NCBI RefSeq assembly: GCF_019510245.1
Contig: NZ_JAEKKT010000134.1
Location: 155,655 to 219,654 of the forward strand
DNA from: Streptomyces sp.
GTDB lineage: Bacteria > Actinomycetota > Actinomycetes > Streptomycetales > Streptomycetaceae
Direction of reading: 5' to 3'
DNA length: 64,000 bases
A program made the position numbers and the translations under genes. Shown here piece by piece: positions 57,386 through 64,000 of this stretch; position 1 is the stretch's first letter, and every line of letters begins with the position of its first letter. The notes beneath the pieces were generated by a model, which saw nothing but the letters and a program-made list of their open reading frames with translations, was not told the origin of the DNA and did no database searches.

Positions 57386-58147
57386 ATGACGCAGTGCCGC
57401 AGGATGGACGGACGGGTGGCGGTGATCACCGGCGCCGCCCACGGGATCGGCGCGGCCACGGCGCACCGACTCGCGTCCGAGGGGGCCCTGGTGGTGGTCA
57501 CGGACGTGGACGACACCGCGGGCAAGGAGGTCGCGGCCGCCGTCGCCGGCCGGGGAGGTCGCGCGGAGTACGTGCGCTGCGACGTCACCTCGGCCGCCGA
57601 CTGGGAGCAGCTGGCCCGCCACGTCGGCGAACGTCACGGGCGGCTGGATGTGTTGCACAGCAACGCCTTCGCCCAGCTCAACAAGCCCGCCCACGAACTG
57701 AGCGAGGCCGAGTGGGACGGTCAGATGGCCGTGCTGCTCAAGCCGGCCTGGCGGGCGATGAAGACGTTCGCGGCGATGCTGCGCGAGGCCCGGGGCTGCG
57801 TCGTCCTCACCTCCTCGGTGCACGCGGTCATCGGCCTGCCCGGGCATGCCGCCTACGCCGCCGCGAAGGGTGCGCTGTGCTCGCTGGGGCGGCAGTTGGC
57901 CGTCGAGTACGGTCCGGAGATCCGGGTCAACACGGTGTTGCCCGGCCCCATCCTCACCGCCGCCTGGGACGGCATCCCGGAGCCCGAACGGGCGCGCAGT
58001 GTGGCGGCCACGGCGGCCAGGCGGTTCGGGCAGCCGGAGGAGGTGGCCGCCGCCGTCGCCTTCCTGGCATCCGCGGACGCCTCCTACGTGACCGGAGCCA
58101 GCCTGGTGGTCGACGGAGGGTGGAGTGTCATGAAGGAGTCCTCGTGA
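57386..58147 (+). CDS. SDR-family dehydrogenase of the sugar-acid operon
   Basis: A 253-residue short-chain dehydrogenase. The NAD(P) motif is TGAAHGIGAA near residue 16, followed by HSNAFAQ, and the catalytic Ser (LTSSVHAV), Tyr and Lys (YAAAKG). In De Ley-Doudoroff pathways such an enzyme oxidises an aldose such as galactose or fucose to its lactone. It leads an operon with a GntR regulator, DgoD-type dehydratase, KDPG-type aldolase and PfkB kinase. ATG 57386 follows GGGGAG; a longer start at 57335 is less likely. Confidence 0.88.
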   Translation: MTQCRRMDGRVAVITGAAHGIGAATAHRLASEGALVVVTDVDDTAGKEVAAAVAGRGGRAEYVRCDVTSAADWEQLARHVGERHGRLDVLHSNAFAQLNKPAHELSEAEWDGQMAVLLKPAWRAMKTFAAMLREARGCVVLTSSVHAVIGLPGHAAYAAAKGALCSLGRQLAVEYGPEIRVNTVLPGPILTAAWDGIPEPERARSVAATAARRFGQPEEVAAAVAFLASADASYVTGASLVVDGGWSVMKESS

Positions 58148-58190
58148 GCAGTGCGCACAGAACTTCGGGGCCTGAACGGAGACGGAGAAC

Positions 58191-58931
58191 GTGGTGACCC
58201 ATCCCGGCAGGGGGCTGCACGGCCAGGCGGTGGAGGAACTGGGCCGGCGCATCATCCGCGGCGACTACCCCCCGGGCTCCGTCGTGGACCCGGCCAACTT
58301 CGAAGCGGAGCTCGGCGTCAGCAAGACCGTGGTGCGCGAGGCCCTGCGCGTGCTGGCCTCCAAGGGCCTGCTGGAGTCGAAGCAGAAACGCGGTACGACC
58401 ATCCGGCCCCGCGCCGACTGGAACCTGCTCGACAGCGACCTGCTGCGCTGGCAGGGCAGCAGCGCGCCCACCGACGGCTTCCTCGGGGACCTCGCCGAGG
58501 TCCGCGCGATAGTGGAGCCCGCCGGAGCCCGGCTCGCCGCCGCCCGCCGCACCGCGGCCGACCTGCACGCGATGCGGCAGGCACTGACGGCGATGGCGGC
58601 GGCGGACAAGGACGCGGAAGCCATGGTCGAGGCGGACCTGGCTTTCCACCGCGCCCTGCTGGACGCCGCGCACAACGAACTGCTCAGCCGCATGGAGGTC
58701 GTCATCGAGGCCGGTCTGCGGGTGCGCGACCGGATCGTGCACGGAGCGCGGCACTTCTCCGACTCCATCCCCGTGCACCAGGAACTGCTGGACGCGGTCG
58801 AGGCGGGCGATCCGGACGCCGCCGTGGCCGCCGTGGAATCCCTCCTGGCCCAGGCCTCCGACGACCTCGCGGCCGTATGCGCGAGCCAGGACACAGCCGG
58901 CGCCGACCCGCTTCCGAAGGAAGTGCCTTGA
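58191..58931 (+). CDS. FadR-type GntR regulator
   Basis: A 246-residue repressor. The winged helix (GRRIIRGDYPPGSVV, then LGVSKTVVREALRVLASKGL) is followed by an all-helical FCD ligand domain with the metal-binding pattern VEADLAFHRALLDAAHNELL and SIPVHQELLDAVEAGD. It resembles DgoR/LldR-type regulators of sugar-acid operons, which release DNA when the acid or its keto-deoxy product binds. Encoded inside the operon, so it should regulate itself via the AT-rich site at 57324. It overlaps the next gene by 4 bases (TTGA). Confidence 0.9.
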   Translation: MVTHPGRGLHGQAVEELGRRIIRGDYPPGSVVDPANFEAELGVSKTVVREALRVLASKGLLESKQKRGTTIRPRADWNLLDSDLLRWQGSSAPTDGFLGDLAEVRAIVEPAGARLAAARRTAADLHAMRQALTAMAAADKDAEAMVEADLAFHRALLDAAHNELLSRMEVVIEAGLRVRDRIVHGARHFSDSIPVHQELLDAVEAGDPDAAVAAVESLLAQASDDLAAVCASQDTAGADPLPKEVP

Positions 58932-60073
58932 AGATAACCACACTTGAGACCTTCCTGGTGGCTCCGCGCTGGCTGTTCCTGCGCGTCGCCACCGACGAGG
59001 GCATCACCGGCTGGGGCGAGCCCGTGATCGAGGGCCGCGCGGAAACCGTGCGTGCCGCCGTCCACGAACTGGCCGACCATCTCGTCGGCCGGGACCCGCT
59101 GCGCATCGAGGACCACTGGCAGGTGCTCACCAAGGGCGGCTTCTACCGGGGCGGCCCCATACTCTCCAGCGCCGTCGCCGGCATCGACCAGGCCCTTTGG
59201 GACATCGCCGGCAAGACCTACGGCGTCCCCGTCCACCGCCTCCTCGGCGGCCCGGTGCGCGACCGGGTCCGCATGTACGCCTGGATCGGCGGCGACCGCC
59301 CCGGCGACGTGGCCGAACTCGCCGAGGAACAGAGGGAGGCGGGCTTCACCGCCGTCAAGATGAACGCCTCCGCCGAACTCGCTCCGGTCGACACCCCGGC
59401 CCGCACCGCCGAGGTCGTCGAACGCGTCGCGGCCGTCCGCGAGGTGCTGGGCGACGAGCGGGACATCGCCGTCGACTTCCACGGCCGGGCCTCCACCGCC
59501 ATGTCCCGCCGCCTGCTGCCCCAACTGGAGCCGCTGCACCCACTGTTCGTCGAAGAGCCCGTCCGGCCGGAACACTCGGGCAACCTGCGCAGCCTGGTGG
59601 AGTCCACGAGCATCCCCCTCGCCACCGGCGAACGCCTGTATTCGCGCTGGGACTTCCGCGAGGTCATGGCCAGTGGCATCGCCGTCGCCCAGCCCGACCT
59701 CTCGCACGCCGGCGGCATCTCCGAGGTCCGCCGCATCGCCGCCATGGCCGAGACGTACGACGTCGCCCTGGCCCCGCACTGCCCGCTCGGCCCGATCGCC
59801 CTGGCCGCGAGCCTGCAGATCGCCTTCTCCGTCCCGAACTTCCTCATCCAGGAACAGAGCATGGGCATCCACTACAACGAGCAGTGCGACCTGCTGGAGT
59901 ACGTGATGGACCCCGAACCGTTCCGCTTCCAGGACGGACACGCCGTCGCGAGCCCCCGGCCGGGGCTGGGCGTCGACATCGACGAGCAGGCCGTCCGCCG
60001 GGCCGCCGAGACCGGACACCGCTGGCGCAACCCCGTCTGGCGCGGCCCCGACGGCGCGTTCACCGAATGGTGA
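58928..60073 (+). CDS. dgoD: D-galactonate dehydratase family protein
   Basis: A 381-residue enolase-superfamily dehydratase that matches DgoD in length and motifs. The metal ligands are Asp in AVDFHGR, Glu in FVEEPVRPEH and Glu in LATGERLYSRWDF. The catalytic His is in ALAPHCPLGPIALAAS. It turns a sugar acid such as D-galactonate into a 2-keto-3-deoxy acid. A TTG start overlapping the GntR stop gives the family N-terminus MKITTLETF. Related acid specificities cannot be excluded. Confidence 0.9.
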   Translation: MKITTLETFLVAPRWLFLRVATDEGITGWGEPVIEGRAETVRAAVHELADHLVGRDPLRIEDHWQVLTKGGFYRGGPILSSAVAGIDQALWDIAGKTYGVPVHRLLGGPVRDRVRMYAWIGGDRPGDVAELAEEQREAGFTAVKMNASAELAPVDTPARTAEVVERVAAVREVLGDERDIAVDFHGRASTAMSRRLLPQLEPLHPLFVEEPVRPEHSGNLRSLVESTSIPLATGERLYSRWDFREVMASGIAVAQPDLSHAGGISEVRRIAAMAETYDVALAPHCPLGPIALAASLQIAFSVPNFLIQEQSMGIHYNEQCDLLEYVMDPEPFRFQDGHAVASPRPGLGVDIDEQAVRRAAETGHRWRNPVWRGPDGAFTEW

Positions 60074-60125
60074 CGGCCGTGCAGCCGCCGCCCCTGAACC
60101 GAACCCGCAGAGAGAGCCCGCTTTC

Positions 60126-60746
60126 GTGAACCTGGTGGAAACCCTCCGGCACCACCGCGTGCTGGCGATCGTCCGGGGCAAGGACCCCGTCGCCGCCCTG
60201 CGCACCGTACGCACCCTCGTGGACGAGGGCATCGCCGCCGTCGAGATATCCCTGACCACCGCCGACGCCCTGACCGTCATCAGGCAGGCCCGCGCCGCGC
60301 TCGGCCCCGACGCCTACCTCGGCGCCGGCACGGTGCGCTCCACGGCGGACGCGGCCCGCGCGGTCGACGCCGGGGCGTCGTACCTCGTCACCCCGGCCCT
60401 GGTCGACGATCTGGCGCCGTTCGGCGTGCCCGTGCTGATGGGCGCCCTGACGCCGACCGAGATCGAGGCCGCCCTCGCACGCGGTGCCGACGCGGTCAAA
60501 CTCTTCCCCTCCTCCCTCGGCGGCCCCGGCTATCTGCGGGCCCTGCGCGACCCGTTCCCCGAGGTGCCCTTCGTGCCCGTCGGGGGAGTGGACGCCCAGG
60601 CCGCCCGCGACCACCTGGCCCGGGGCGCCCTCGCCGTCGGCGTCGGCTCACCGCTCGTCGGCGACGCCGCCGACGGCGGCGACCTGGACCGACTGCGCGC
60701 CCGGGCCGCCGAGTTCCGCGCGGTGGCCGCCGGGGGCACGTCGTGA
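60126..60746 (+). CDS. KDPG/KDPGal-type aldolase
   Basis: A 206-residue class I aldolase that splits a 2-keto-3-deoxy-6-phospho sugar acid into pyruvate and glyceraldehyde-3-phosphate. The Schiff-base Lys is in ADAVKLFPSS near residue 124, the catalytic Glu in VEISLTT near residue 41, and the phosphate site in FVPVGGVDAQ. It works after the kinase encoded next. GTG start; the stop overlaps the kinase start (GTGA). Confidence 0.9.
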   Translation: MNLVETLRHHRVLAIVRGKDPVAALRTVRTLVDEGIAAVEISLTTADALTVIRQARAALGPDAYLGAGTVRSTADAARAVDAGASYLVTPALVDDLAPFGVPVLMGALTPTEIEAALARGADAVKLFPSSLGGPGYLRALRDPFPEVPFVPVGGVDAQAARDHLARGALAVGVGSPLVGDAADGGDLDRLRARAAEFRAVAAGGTS

Positions 60747-61714
60747 GCGCGGACCGCCAGGGGCCGCCCGAGGTGGTGACCTTCGGCGAGACGATGGCGG
60801 CGCTGCGCGCCCCCGGCCCCCTGCGGATGGGCGGCAGCCTCGGCCTCTCCGTGGCGGGAGCCGAGTCCAACGTCGCCATCGGCCTCGCCCGGCTCGGACA
60901 CCGGGTGCGCTGGGCAGGCCGGGTCGGCGCGGACGAACTCGGCGCCCTGGTCCTGCGCACCCTGCGCGCCGAGGGGATCGACATCGGCCACGCGGCCACC
61001 GACGACGCCGGACGGCCCACGGGACTGCTGCTGACCGAACCCCGCCTGGGCACACTGACCCGCGTCAGCTACTACCGCGCCGGTTCGGCGGGTTCGGCCG
61101 TCACACCGGCCGACGTACTGCCCGCGCTGGCCTCCGGATCCCGCGTCCTGCACCTGACCGGCATCACCCCGGCGCTCAGTGCGTCGGCGGCCGAGACCGT
61201 CCTGGCCGCCGCCACGGCCGCCCGTGACGCCGGCATCACCGTATGCCTCGACGTCAACTACCGCTCCAGGCTGTGGACAGCCGATCGCGCCCGCGCCGCC
61301 CTCCGGCCGCTGCTCGCCCACACCGACCTGCTCGTCGCCTCCGAGGACGAGTTGCCGCTGGTGCTGCAACAGCCCGACGCAGGTGAATCGGCGGCCGTGA
61401 AGAGTCTGCTGGACGCCGGCATCCAAGAGGTGATCGTCAAACGCGGCGCACACGGCGCGACGGTCGTCACCGCCGACGCGACAGCCGACCGCGCCGCACG
61501 GCAGGTCGACGCCGTCGACCTGGTCGGCGCGGGCGACGCCTTCGTGGCGGGGTACCTGTCGGGACTCCTGGACGGCGCGGACCTCCACGCCCGGCTGGAC
61601 CGGGCGGTCACCACGGCAGCCTTCGCCGTCGCCACCCGGGGCGACTGGGAAGGGCTCCCCACCCGCGACGAACTCGCCCTGTTCGACGAACCCGACGGCA
61701 CAACGGTCCGCTGA
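60743..61714 (+). CDS. PfkB-family 2-keto-3-deoxy sugar-acid kinase
   Basis: A 323-residue ribokinase-like enzyme. The N-terminal sugar-binding motif is GGSLGLSVAGAESNVAIGLA and the ATP/catalytic signature is VDLVGAGDAFVAGYLSGLL. In this operon it should phosphorylate 2-keto-3-deoxy-galactonate or -gluconate to feed the aldolase. GTG at 60743 overlaps the aldolase stop. It is the last gene of the pathway operon. Confidence 0.9.
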   Translation: MSADRQGPPEVVTFGETMAALRAPGPLRMGGSLGLSVAGAESNVAIGLARLGHRVRWAGRVGADELGALVLRTLRAEGIDIGHAATDDAGRPTGLLLTEPRLGTLTRVSYYRAGSAGSAVTPADVLPALASGSRVLHLTGITPALSASAAETVLAAATAARDAGITVCLDVNYRSRLWTADRARAALRPLLAHTDLLVASEDELPLVLQQPDAGESAAVKSLLDAGIQEVIVKRGAHGATVVTADATADRAARQVDAVDLVGAGDAFVAGYLSGLLDGADLHARLDRAVTTAAFAVATRGDWEGLPTRDELALFDEPDGTTVR

Positions 61715-61765
61715 AACCGAACGGAGGCGGCTCATGACCCGAAGCAGGACGGAACTGGCGTATTT

Positions 61766-62440
61766 TCAGAGGCTGAAGACGAGTTCGGCCTGGTCGCGCC
61801 TGGTGGTGTGCAGGTCCCAGTAGACGGGGGAGATCTCCTCGGGCTGGGCCGTCGGGAAACCGGGAACGGCCGGGGTGCCGATCGAGACGTCGATGCCGAC
61901 GTGGGCGGCCTGGATCCCGGTGCCGTCCAGCTCCTTGTGCAGGTTGACGGCCCAGTTGCGGAGCGCCGCTGCGGCGGCGTTGACGTTGCCGACCTGGGGG
62001 ACGGGGTCGATGGAACCGGCGCCGGTGGTGTAGAGCAGGGTTCCCGCCCCGGCCTCGCGCATCGCGGGCAGCACCGCCTGGGTGGCGGTGATGGCGCCGT
62101 AGAGCTGGAACTCGATCTCATGCTGTACGTGAGCCGGTTCGGTCTGGGCGGGAGTGGTCATGACGGTGCTGAGCCCGGCGACGGGGGAGTACTCCAGGAC
62201 GTCGATGCCGCCGAACTGCGCGGCGGCATCCTGGAGCGCCTTGCCGAGGGCGTCACGGTCGAGGACGTCCGCGGGGAAGGCGGCGGCCTTGATGTCCTCC
62301 GTGGCGAGCTGTGCCACGAGGGTGTCGAGCTTCCCGCGGTGGCGGGAGACCAGGGCGACGTCGAAGCCCTGGGAGCCGAAGGTGCGAGCGATGGCCAGGC
62401 CGAGCTGGGGGCCGGCCCCGATGATGGCGATGCTGGTCAC
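61766..62440 (-). CDS. Atypical SDR-family protein without YxxxK
   Basis: A 224-residue Rossmann protein with the nucleotide loop IAIIGAGPQLGLAIARTFG and an NAD(P)-type arginine in LVSRHRGKLD. The normal SDR active site (Ser, Tyr-x-x-x-Lys) is not visible: the segment reads YTTGAGSIDP, then GNVNAAAAALRNWAVNL. It may bind nucleotide as a sensor or have changed chemistry. GTG 62440 follows AAAAGGACC. It is divergent from the TetR gene with shared operators. Confidence 0.8.
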   Translation of the reverse strand: MTSIAIIGAGPQLGLAIARTFGSQGFDVALVSRHRGKLDTLVAQLATEDIKAAAFPADVLDRDALGKALQDAAAQFGGIDVLEYSPVAGLSTVMTTPAQTEPAHVQHEIEFQLYGAITATQAVLPAMREAGAGTLLYTTGAGSIDPVPQVGNVNAAAAALRNWAVNLHKELDGTGIQAAHVGIDVSIGTPAVPGFPTAQPEEISPVYWDLHTTRRDQAELVFSL

Positions 62441-62489
62441 GGTGGGTCCTTTTCGTAAGGCGGACATGGAAGCGGAGTATCCGGTAAGT

Positions 62490-62572
62490 CCTATCCGGTT
62501 CAAGATCCGGATAGGGCCTTCCGTTTCGCTGCGTCCCCCACGGTACCACTCAAACTGGATAGGGCAATCCGG
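62490..62572. promoter_or_regulatory. Paired operators between SDR and tetR
   Basis: A perfect 9-bp inverted repeat, CCTATCCGG and CCGGATAGG separated by 8 bases (62490-62515), is followed by a related imperfect repeat CTGGAT-AGGGCA-ATCCGG (62555-62572). A further half-site TATCCGG lies at 62479-62485. This is a typical TetR operator layout controlling both divergent genes. Confidence 0.75.
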
Positions 62573-62589
62573 TTGCTAGGCTGGCCGGT

Positions 62590-63282
62590 ATGACTCGTGG
62601 CGACCAGCATCCCGACGCCCCTGCCGCTCAGCCGTTGCGCAGTGACGCCGAGCGCAACCGGGAACGGATCATCGCCGCCGCGCGCACGGTCTTCGCGCGG
62701 GACGGCCTCAATGCCTCCATGGCGTCCGTGGCACGCGAGGCGGGGGTGGGGATCGCCACCATGTTCCGGCGCTTCCCCACCAAGGCGGAGCTGGTCGACG
62801 CCGTCTTCATCGACCGCATGACCGCCTACGCCGACGCGGTCACCGCCGCCCTCGGCGACCCGGACCCCTGGCACGGCTTCGTCGGCTACGTCGAGACCGT
62901 CTGCGCCATGCAGGCCGCCGACTACGGCTTCGCCGACGTGCTGACCACGACGTTCCCCGCCGCCAAGGCCCTGGAGCACCGTCGCAACGCAGCGTACGAG
63001 GGCATGGTCGAGCTCATCGGCCGCGCCAAGGCGACCGGCCGCCTGCGAGCCGACTTCGACCCTTCGGACCTGCTGCTGGTGCACATGGCCAACGCCGGCG
63101 TCGTCAACGCCACCGGCGACGCGGCACCCGACGCCTGGCGGCGCGTCGTCGCCCTGCTGATCCAGTCCTTCGAAGCCCCGGCCCGCGGCCCGCTGCCCGC
63201 CTCGCCCGAACACGACGCCCTCTACCAGGCAATGCTCCGTCCAGGCCCGGCGGGCGTCGCAGCGTCCGAGTCGGGCGGTTGA
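62590..63282 (+). CDS. TetR-family repressor
   Basis: A 230-residue TetR protein. The DNA-binding domain covers residues 20-70 (ERIIAAARTVFARDGLNASM, then ASVAREAGVGIATMFRRFPT). The rest is a helical ligand domain of the SACE_7040-like type. It is divergent from the atypical SDR gene and the operators between them imply that it represses both. The inducer is unknown. Confidence 0.92.
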   Translation: MTRGDQHPDAPAAQPLRSDAERNRERIIAAARTVFARDGLNASMASVAREAGVGIATMFRRFPTKAELVDAVFIDRMTAYADAVTAALGDPDPWHGFVGYVETVCAMQAADYGFADVLTTTFPAAKALEHRRNAAYEGMVELIGRAKATGRLRADFDPSDLLLVHMANAGVVNATGDAAPDAWRRVVALLIQSFEAPARGPLPASPEHDALYQAMLRPGPAGVAASESGG

Positions 63283-63335
63283 CCGAGGAGAGGCGCCGGT
63301 CCGCACGGTGACGTGACGCCGCGCGTATCGGGGCG

Positions 63336-63605
63336 ATGCCGTGGTGGCGGCAGTTGTACGTCCAGGTGCTGGTGGCGATCGTGATCGGCATCGTGCTGGG
63401 CCGGCGCCGGCCGGATCTCGCCACCGACATGGAGCCGATCGGCACGACGTTCATCACCGCGATGAAGATGCTGACCGGCCCGATCGTCTTCCTCACGATC
63501 ATCGGTGGCATCGCCGGAGTCGCGGACCTGAAGAAGGTCGGCCGTACCGGCGTCAAGGCGCCCGCCTACTTCCAGGCCGGCACGCTGGTCGCGCTGCGGA
63601 CCGGA
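63336..63605 (+). pseudogene. dctA: 5' remnant of dicarboxylate symporter DctA
   Basis: From ATG 63336, 90 codons match the start of DctA: LYVQVLVAIVIGIVLG, MEPIGTTFITAMKMLTGPIV, then FLTIIGGIAGVADLKKVGR and YFQAGTLVAL. After that the sequence is unrelated, although no stop occurs and the frame runs into the helicase. The remaining 350 codons, with the transport core, are gone. Confidence 0.75.
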
Positions 63606-63812
63606 CCAGGGATGCCGGCAGGACTGTCGTGTTGCGTCGGGTCACCGACGCGGGAGGGGCGATCGCTGTCACGGCGCGATGTTGTGCCTTGTGTTAGCCT
63701 TACGCATTTGCGTGGTCGTCGCGGTGAGCGAGTCGCCAGTTCGTCCGCTTGTGCGTGGGCTGTTCGATCCTGCCGGGCCTTCCTCGGTTCGTCCCTCTCC
63801 GGAAGGCTGTTC
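63606..63812 (+). promoter_or_regulatory. Upstream region of the DEAD-box helicase
   Basis: No gene. TTGTGCCTTGTGTTAGCCTTACG at 63684 onward (a less GC-rich patch) contains TTGTGC and TTAGCC-type elements and is the likely promoter. That gives an untranslated leader of about 100 bases before the start at 63813, as is common for cold-responsive helicase genes. Confidence 0.35.
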
Positions 63813-64000
63813 ATGAAGCATCCCGATGACTCCGGCATCGCTCACGGCGGTCCCGCCCAGCCCGAGGCCAGGACCCCGGCGCTGCCCCCGGCCGTCTCCT
63901 TCGCCGGTCTGAAACTGCCGGTGGAGGTGGTGCGGACACTGGCCGGACTCGGGGTGCGCGAACCCTTTCCGATCCAGGCCGCGACACTGCCCGATGCCCT
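63813..64000 (+). CDS. DEAD-box RNA helicase (partial, cut by window end)
   Basis: The first 62 codons of a helicase: after a 30-residue variable tail the Q-motif region reads VSFAGLKLPVEVVRTLAGLG, then VREPFPIQAATLPDAL. The aromatic residue, Phe-Pro-Ile-Gln and spacing are diagnostic of DEAD-box proteins. GGAAGG lies 7 bases before the ATG. The Walker motifs are beyond the window. Confidence 0.85.
   Translation, partial: MKHPDDSGIAHGGPAQPEARTPALPPAVSFAGLKLPVEVVRTLAGLGVREPFPIQAATLPDA

Noticed and set aside
63336..64000. Open frame linking the dctA remnant to the DEAD-box helicase as one fusion protein
   Set aside because: The linking sequence resembles nothing, and the helicase has its own ribosome site and a promoter-like patch. 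The shared frame looks accidental.

Overview
The window is high-GC actinobacterial DNA and almost certainly a Streptomyces chromosome. The evidence is the strong G/C bias at third codon positions, frequent GTG starts with 4-bp stop/start overlaps, PP2C/STAS/ATPase stress regulators, a DasR-like site before a chitinase, monomeric isocitrate dehydrogenase, and a SoxR box before an ABC exporter. From memory, icd and a SoxR-controlled ABC exporter also lie close together in S. coelicolor (around SCO7000-SCO7008). No tRNA, rRNA, CRISPR array, insertion sequence or antibiotic cluster was seen.

Layout. (1) 0.4-2.1 kb: DUF2218 protein, lipoprotein, zinc-ribbon protein. (2) 2.2-11.5 kb: a sulfur-acquisition block. 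It holds three short leader peptides ending in a D-L-L-R motif followed by Cys codons, a SAM-IV-type riboswitch, a glutathione-transferase-like protein, an amino-acid-type ABC importer, a GNAT enzyme and three flavin-dependent monooxygenases. (3) 11.7-14.6 kb: a zinc metalloprotease and a LuxR-type ATPase regulator. (4) 14.9-20.2 kb: a TPR-CHAT protease facing an operon of cytoplasmic subtilase, sigma factor and small acidic protein. (5) 20.2-32.5 kb: P450, N-formylglutamate amidohydrolase, icd, MscS channel, FGGY kinase, crotonase, a UPF0104 membrane protein and the SoxR-type ABC exporter. (6) 32.6-42.3 kb: two secreted ricin-lectin proteins (one a GH18 chitinase), a three-subunit molybdenum hydroxylase, and a DHA2 exporter with its MarR regulator. 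(7) 42.4-55.2 kb: an osmotic/oxidative-stress signalling island with PRC-barrel protein, two PP2C phosphatases (one broken), a very large HAMP-array hybrid kinase, two STAS antagonists, an ATPase anti-sigma and two MarR regulators, with sigma-B-like promoters. (8) 57.2-61.7 kb: a De Ley-Doudoroff type sugar-acid operon with a divergent broken binding protein. (9) 61.8-64 kb: an SDR/TetR pair, a dctA remnant and the start of a DEAD-box helicase.

The genes fit a soil saprophyte: sulfur scavenging from organic sulfur, chitin and polysaccharide use, redox defence and partner-switching stress control. Two modules deserve most attention: the SAM-IV riboswitch followed by a Cys leader peptide (3.4-3.9 kb), and the CHAT/subtilase/sigma module (14.9-20.2 kb). 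The window also carries about ten gene remnants, many cut mid-gene as if by internal deletions, plus one phosphatase broken by a clean 10-bp duplication and an amber codon. That is either real genome decay or an assembly problem.
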